Shown here: positions 58,677 to 64,000 of the stretch, one piece after another
How the letters are laid out: every line of letters starts with the position of its first letter
Numbering within the stretch: position 1 is the first letter of the stretch
Source: Gracilariopsis chorda
Taxonomy: Eukaryota; Rhodophyta; Florideophyceae; Gracilariales; Gracilariaceae
DNA length: 64,000 bases
Reading direction: 5' to 3'
Assembly: GCA_003194525.1 (NCBI GenBank)
Contig: NBIV01000068.1
Span: forward strand, 186,001 to 250,000
Made by a program: the position numbers and the translations under genes
Notes under the pieces: model-generated
The model's database searches: none
Told to the model about the DNA's origin: nothing
Seen by the model: only the letters and a program-made list of their open reading frames with translations

Positions 58677-60650
58677 ATGAACGTTTCTCTTTCCGTCTTT
58701 CCTTCGAATGATTCTGCCCCAGGAAGCGCTGAGCCAACCATCAATAAGGAATTTAATTCTGACAATGGCAGCGGTGAATACTATGATACATGTGTCAAAG
58801 AAGAATTTGTAGATACAGCATTAGGTGAAGTTGAGAAACAAGAATTGTGCAAAAGCAACTCTTACTGCGCTAATTGGAGTACTTCAGGTGGTTTGTACCG
58901 GTTGAAGGATCAGCTTACCCGCCGAACGTACGCACAGAAACAAGAACTCGGTCTATTCAATCTCTTCCTCAATAACTCTTATCTGGAATGCGTACGTTCT
59001 TGGACTAGTAATGAGTTGCTTCGAAGGGGTAAGCGACGCAAGCCCCTTCGCATGGACTAATTACAGGCGTATATAGGCCTGGAATTGGCTACATCGGTTT
59101 ATCTAGTCAACCGACTTCGGGACTATGGGAACACATCAGGGTTACTCGGCATTTCATGCTTTCAGAAGACGATGAGCCGAGATACATTTCTCAATATTCG
59201 TGCCGCACTGCGGTTATATGCAAAGTACAATCCAGAGGTAGCTGCTGTAGACCCTGTGTGGTACAGACGACAAATTTTGGAACACTTTGCACGAAACTCA
59301 GCAACAGTAGCGGTTCCAGTTGGCGTTAGTTCTCTTGATGAAAACACCGTACGTTGTAAAGAACGTACTCCTGCAAGGTCCTATATGAAGAGCAAGCCCG
59401 TGAACTTTGGTATACGATTCTACGCGGTAGTGGGCTGGTCACATGCGTACCTTCACATTTCCCAGGATAACGGTTCAGGTAATAGATCAGAGCAAACACC
59501 AGTATCTTGCTACACAAACATATTTAGCAATTTGAGGGGAGCAGTGGAAAAGACTATTGATGGGACTCTGGTACAGAAAGGCTCTTCTTCCGCACTCTGG
59601 TGCACGCAAATGCCCCATCAGACGCTGTTATTCTCAAGACCTGAGCTTGGGAGGCTCATGGTAATTGAAAACTTCTATACTAGACATATACTTGCGAGGC
59701 AGTTATTCCGTCTGAGTGATTCTGAATGCAAAGTTTTGGGGACTGTTCGATTTACGAATGTCGATGGCCCAAACCGTCCGGCACTAAAAGAGGCCATCAA
59801 TCAGCTCAGAACGGCGAGGAGAGGTGATTGGCGTCTAGTTCAAGTATACCAGAAAGAAAAAGGAGCAAATGAAGCGCCGTTGGTGGCGGAGAATTGGGGT
59901 TTCATTGTTTTCAAAGACAGAGCGGGTGTTAAGTTCTATACGAATGATCTAGCGAAGACACCTTCTTTTCGTATACAAATTCCAGATGCACATGCAGTCA
60001 GATGTGTGCATGTTCTTGCTTCCTTGCACAGATGGACTGGTGAAGAAACATCATGGCGAACGACACTCTATGTTCCTTCGATCATTGTCGCATATAATCT
60101 TTTTATGAATAGTGTCGATAGGTTTGATCAATATAGATCAACATCGGCTACTGTTCGTAAGAAACGCCATGTGACGATGAGTATGCTTACATTTGTTCTG
60201 GATGCAAGTATTATCAATGCACATGCTTCACTGAAAGCTATTAGATACAAAGGGGAAAGCATTATTGACCTTGGTCTCATGAAGCAGAGAATAATTCTTT
60301 CTCTCGTTGCTGATCACCTAAAGTACAAGCAGGAGAGAACTTCTCTTTCTTCATTGCAATGAAAGACGGGTGTGTCTACCGATAATTCTTCATGTGGTTC
60401 CAATGCTATCCATTCGCACATACTGCTCGAGACAGAAGGCCACAAGAGTGTTCACTGCTATCTCTGCAAACTGCTATGCACGCAAGGAAAAGGGACGTAT
60501 GCAATATTTTCGTGCATGGAATGTAAGCATGGCTTCCATTTCAACTGTTTTGGATTCTACCACTTCAGTGAGCGCTTCCGACAGAGGCGCCCTGACGTCT
60601 TTTACGGCGTCGAACACGCTAAACGCAGTGCAATTTCCAAAAGGCCGTAG
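58677..60650 (+). pseudogene. piggyBac-like transposase, intron-containing, one in-frame stop
   Basis: Exon 1 is 58677-59028, then a 48-nt intron (GTAAGC donor, TATATAG acceptor) and exon 2 from 59077. The splice joins NELLRR to GLELATSVYLVNR in frame. DDE_Tnp_1_7 features follow: ISCFQKTMSRDTFLNIRAALRLY; first acid in SLDENTV...YMKSKPVNFGIRFY; VIENFYTRHILARQLF, where most relatives have DNFYT, so the second catalytic acid is Glu; and the third in FMNSVDRFDQY. The frame meets a TGA at 60360-60362 and then continues in the same frame to 60650 through a Cys/His domain (CYLCKLLC, CMECKHGFHFNCFGFYH), the C-terminal zinc-binding module of the family. Either the copy is freshly dead or the module is expressed separately. 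Confidence 0.88.
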
Positions 60651-60712
60651 AGCGCGTCGTAACACAGTGACTTCAACGATTAGGAGCGCAAAAATGTTTC
60701 TCAACAAGTAAA

Positions 60713-61130
60713 CTAGCTTTCCTTGTACCCCATATAGGCTCCCCTTGCATCCGGCCAGACATTTCTCACGCCCTCCATCGCACAATGCAGAACCTGGATG
60801 CGTCTACCCCTCCCCAGAAATCCGTATCTCTCGTAAATGAAATTCTTATACGCGCTCTTGCGTGCATCGTTGTTTCTACCTAAGTCGCTTTCCATGACCG
60901 GGTAATCACAGGCAACCTTTTCGATAAAGGAAGGACCAACTTGCATCCACTAGCACAGTGTACCGCCACAATGTACGCAAACAATATCCTCGTTATACTC
61001 TTTGATCTTTGCAATTCGCGGCAATATGGTTGCATTGGTTCGTTCGTCAAAGGTTTTGTGGAAACGAGCAAATTGGTTTTAGAGCCAGCCGATGTTTCAG
61101 ATATATGATGAGAAAGATTTGAGTCATGGG
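60713..61130 (-). pseudogene. Opposite-strand second ORF inside the piggyBac-like element
   Basis: The last part (60946-60713) reads IEKVACDYPVMESDLGRNND, then RKSAYKNFIYERYGFLGRGR, then CAMEGVRNVWPDARGAYMGY. Upstream, after an in-frame stop, the same frame shows ATILPRIAKIKEYNEDIVCV followed by HCGG, with a C..C pair. The C...IR..(F/Y)P.....Y.G ending recalls a small domain common in protist transposons, whose role I do not know. It lies within the inverted repeats, so it belongs to the element or was captured by it. Broken. Confidence 0.5.
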
Positions 61131-61559
61131 ATAGAATGCAAGTGCGTGTTTCTTGAGGCATAGATTGTATGCTGTTCAAAAGGTTGTGTCGCGCTGAAGG
61201 GCCGGGTATTGCCTGTTCAGGTGCAGAATTGTGTTCCTATGTCGCAGATGGCGCTGGGTGTTGCGTTGTGACCTTTCGAGAGTATAGGAGGGAACTCAAA
61301 TCCCTGGAAAGCAGAGAACGATACGTTTTGATCCGTTGCTGTCGTTTGTGTTCCCTGAAAACGACGAGTCACCCGACAGACGTTCTACTGTGATACTGTG
61401 CGCTTGACATGTCCAGGAACAAGATGTGCCTGAAAAGAACGGTTGCGCAATGCTAATCTGCCATTCCAGCGAACCAAACGAAGGCTCTTGTCTGGTTTCT
61501 ATTAGAAATTCTTATGTCTACCACGCTAGATATTATTTTTTACGGTTCAAAAGGGTTAA

Positions 61560-62580
61560 CCGAACATTTTGTGCGTATTGAGGCAGCCATCAACCGGTTT
61601 AATATCAGGAACCCGAAGTACGTATTCAATGCGAATCAATGTGGGGCCTTGTTTCAGAAAACGAAGGGTAGATGTTTGAGCGAAAAAATTGGAAGATTTG
61701 GGAGTAGGCCTGTGCAAAGGGCCTTGATTACCAAAAGATATCTAGAAAGCTTCACGAAAATGCTAGTCGTATCAAGCGGCAAAAACCACAAACTATTCAT
61801 AATATTTCCCAAGAAGATTGCCCAGTATCGTAAGGTTCAAGGCCAATTATAATCTTTAACGTCCGTGCTTCCAGAATGCTACTTATTCAAAAGAACATTC
61901 CCTGGAAAAAACCGGTATAGCGTTTGAACGAGCCAAAAACATTTGTAGAGGACACTGTTGCACTGCAACGAAATAATCAGAAGCTGCTTTTAGTGCTTGA
62001 CAGCTACGGGGCTCACGTTCAGTACAAGATCCTCAGAGTTTTAAAAGATAACAGTATTTTTGTGATTGTTCTACTGGCTCATTCCTTCCATTTCACGCAG
62101 ACGCTAGACGCTTGCGTTTTCTTCTCATATAAGAGCTTTTTGCAATGCGAATTATATCAGGCAGCGCGGCAGAAAAACAAAATCAATGCATTCGACGTTG
62201 GACAATGTATCCACAAGGCCTATGTCCGTTCTCCCATATTTCCAAAAATATTTTCCGGGTCCTGACAATCTGCGGTATGGGACCCCGAACATTGGGCTTC
62301 CACCCTCACACCACTACGCTTGTATGTGGGGAAAAGAAACTGAGTGGTTAGAAAGGTGACGATTGATGAGTTGATTACTTCATTCAGGAAAAGGAGTCGT
62401 ACTCCTTTATGCGATCTAAGTGTGGAAGACGCGGGCCATATCAAAATTGACACATGCCGTGGTGCTGTCTTGACAAACATCAAGGATGTGGAAGCATTTC
62501 ATGAGCGGATGACCAATCAGAAGCAAGATATTCAGGCCAAACAAGCGGCAGAGAAGGCTGCGGAGTGGTCTGTGGCTTAG
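61560..62580 (+). mobile_element. pogo/Tigger-like transposase, DDE and C-terminal piece
   Basis: Resumes at the TTAA with TEHFVRIEAAINRFNIRNPKYVFNANQCGALFQ, where the usual NxDE(T/S)G is degraded. It goes on to LLLVLDSYGAHVQYKILRVL (second acid present) and HFTQTLDACVFFSYKSFLQ (third acid present, matching QPLD..VF..LK). A basic/acidic tail follows to 62580. Frames are broken between 61852 and 61924 and again near 62265. It is a dead copy, the oldest layer of the nest. Confidence 0.75.
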
Positions 62581-62639
62581 GAGGAACCAAAGGCTTACAT
62601 ACGCCGATTGATTGTCTTGGCGCCCCAACTAGAGATTCA

Positions 62640-63060
62640 GTGAAAGCGTGTAAACATCACATGCGCGTTGCCGATCTCTGTGAGGAGAGCGAAAGTAAGT
62701 ATTGCCAGAGTTCCGAAGGAGAGCGATGAGGTTGCATAAAAGGCGGACGATGTGCGCAGCACGCAGCATTGCATTAAGAGACTGCAGCGTGCGCTCATCG
62801 CTGCGGTAAAATGACCCCCGCAAGAATCACTTGCTCGCCAGCCGCCACAAACTACGAACGCGACGCGCAGCCCGGTGCCACAATTTTCGCTCTCCCATAT
62901 CGAACTTATTTTGCAAGAACGGCTTGACCTTATCGTGAACGTCGTCGAATTCGTTTTTCGACAATCGAAACGATTGCTTAGAGTCACGAGCGTTGAATCT
63001 TCGTTCAATGCTATCAAATGCAATAGTTCGTTTTACGAAAGATGGTGATCGAACACTTAT
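62640..63060 (-). mobile_element. Harbinger-like transposase N-terminal remnant
   Basis: On the minus strand one frame reads FNARDSKQSFRLSKNEFDDV followed by HDKVKPFLQNKF. The FR(L/M)S+..FD..H..(V/L).P.L pattern is the start of PIF/Harbinger (DDE_4) transposases. After a stop the frame continues to about 62629 without a recognisable DDE domain. Whether the pogo-like element landed in it or it lies beside it is unclear. Confidence 0.5.
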
Positions 63061-64000
63061 CGATTTGGGCTTTGCAGATTATTTCAATATCCAAATGGAG
63101 TATTTGTAGAGATAGAAAGCTAATGAAGGCTGCATAAATACTGCCGAGCTTGATGTGACAGATCCAACCATAATGTCTCTGCAATTAAGTTATATTTATC
63201 AATTACGACTTCATCCCAGAAAACCAGGCGTTGGAGAGAAGAGTACACAAGCTGATCAATGGGAGAAGAAGGTCAGGGCAAGTGAAACACATGACAGGAT
63301 CAATGATGATTTGCATCCATTGAGAAAGGAGGGGTTAGAAGAACCATGTTTTGTTGCTTACCTTGGACGTCCAGGGAGGCAAAAGCGCGTGGTGTATGGA
63401 GAGGCTCATGTTGAGGGTGCGTGGAGAGGCTGATAGTAAGGTTTATTGTATGTGCGACATGTCGCTCATACAATTGGAAGGCCCAGAGTATGCAAAATAA
63501 CAGGAGATCAAGAGAGAAGACGAATGCCCCGAAGTGTGTAAGGCTTCCAAGAATGTTTCTTACAGACGTTAAGTTAGTGTTAGAATCCTTGAAAGATCCA
63601 AAATTTGCGATCACGCTCCCTCACGTTGACGCATCCTCAACGCTTGTTAAGAACGGCCCTGAGGCACAAAGGCATGTCCCTTTGGCAAATTGCTGACACC
63701 AGCAGTTGCTCTTCAGAAGCTTTACAATCAGTATTGAGAGTACAGCATCCTCAAAAATGGATGGAAACACCACAAGAAAGTCCAAAATGTCAGTGCAGCA
63801 AAAAGGAGCCCTAGTAAGGAAACCCCCCAACCCCAATTCTAATTTCTTCTCAACTCAAATCTTGGCTAAGTTTACTTATTGGGGTGCAAAGTTTTTGACA
63901 ATTACTATCGAGCTGTGAACATTTTTAATACGAAAATAACAGATGGGTCCGGAAATGACTTAAACGCATAAAACTATAAAGCTAATCACAACTTAATTTT
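63061..64000. other. Unassigned repeat-like DNA at window end
   Basis: Several short plus-strand frames (63155-63433, 63421-63696, 63605-63814) read like fragments of one decayed protein (for example LGRPGRQKRVVYGEAHVEGA), but I recognise no family. The final 150 bases are AT-rich. The stretch probably belongs to further transposon remnants that continue past the window. Confidence 0.4.

Larger units (their letters stand above)
58243..61555 (+). mobile_element. piggyBac-like DNA transposon, 3.3 kb
   Basis: Bounded by TTAA on both sides (58239-58242 and 61556-61559), the piggyBac target site. Terminal inverted repeats start CCCTTTTGAA at the left and TTCAAAAGGG at the right, with a weaker match for about 40 more bases. 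Sub-terminal palindromes built on CTTATGTCTA lie at 58259-58288 and 58362-58387, and a half-site at 61511. It carries a transposase gene on the plus strand and a decayed second reading frame on the minus strand. It is inserted in the pogo-like transposase gene, so it is younger than that element. Confidence 0.92.

Overview
This window looks like nuclear DNA of a compact, intron-poor photosynthetic eukaryote, most likely a red alga (a florideophyte such as a Chondrus or Gracilaria relative is my best guess; this is inference). The evidence is as follows. Most genes are single uninterrupted eukaryotic reading frames (PRMT, TFIIIC large subunit, AP-3 mu, DHHC transferase, DIM1). Two short genes have small GT-AG introns of 66-72 nt (SPCS1 and PEN-2). 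Several products carry plastid- or mitochondrion-type N-terminal extensions. A predicted phytyl-phosphate kinase points to a plastid, and an NB-ARC/WD40 STAND protein is of a kind I associate with red algae.

Layout. 1-4171 holds one small gene that resembles a bacterial/phage family, plus a hairpin. 4172-8368 is a 1398-aa NB-ARC/WD40 protein. 8369-11818 is gene-poor, with a perfect 55-nt hairpin and a LINE tail. 11819-15410 is a divergent pair (arginine methyltransferase and anoctamin) around a GC-rich 17-bp tandem repeat. 15411-17701 contains a LINE remnant. 17702-23765 carries a DUF92/VTE6-like plastid protein, a split PEN-2 gamma-secretase gene and a TPLATE-like adaptor subunit. 24168-33587 carries a coiled-coil protein, a lipocalin-like secreted protein, a Uup-like ABC-F ATPase, an ELO fatty-acid elongase (behind a 59-bp tandem repeat), a plastid-type membrane protein and an LPA-type acyltransferase. 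33838-51764 is a dense housekeeping block: M1 aminopeptidase, DIM1, an atypical dual-specificity phosphatase, SPCS1, AP-3 mu, DAP3/mS29, a DHHC palmitoyltransferase and a TFIIIC large subunit.

51765-64000 is a transposon graveyard. A pogo/Tigger-like transposase gene is split into three pieces by two later insertions. One is a decayed Ty3/gypsy chromovirus fossil with matching 363-bp LTRs and an ACTAT target duplication; it has itself been interrupted by about 0.9 kb of other DNA. The other is a piggyBac-like transposon with CCCTTTTGAA ends in a TTAA site. A Harbinger-like fragment lies beyond them.

No operon-like functional cluster is evident. Themes that recur are membrane traffic and secretion (SPCS1, PEN-2, AP-3 mu, TPLATE-like, DHHC), lipid metabolism (ELO, acyltransferase, VTE6-like, anoctamin scramblase/channel) and translation or ribosome biogenesis (DIM1, DAP3, ABC-F, TFIIIC). 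Genes are mostly in alternating orientation with intergenic gaps of 50-900 bp, so divergent promoters are probably shared.
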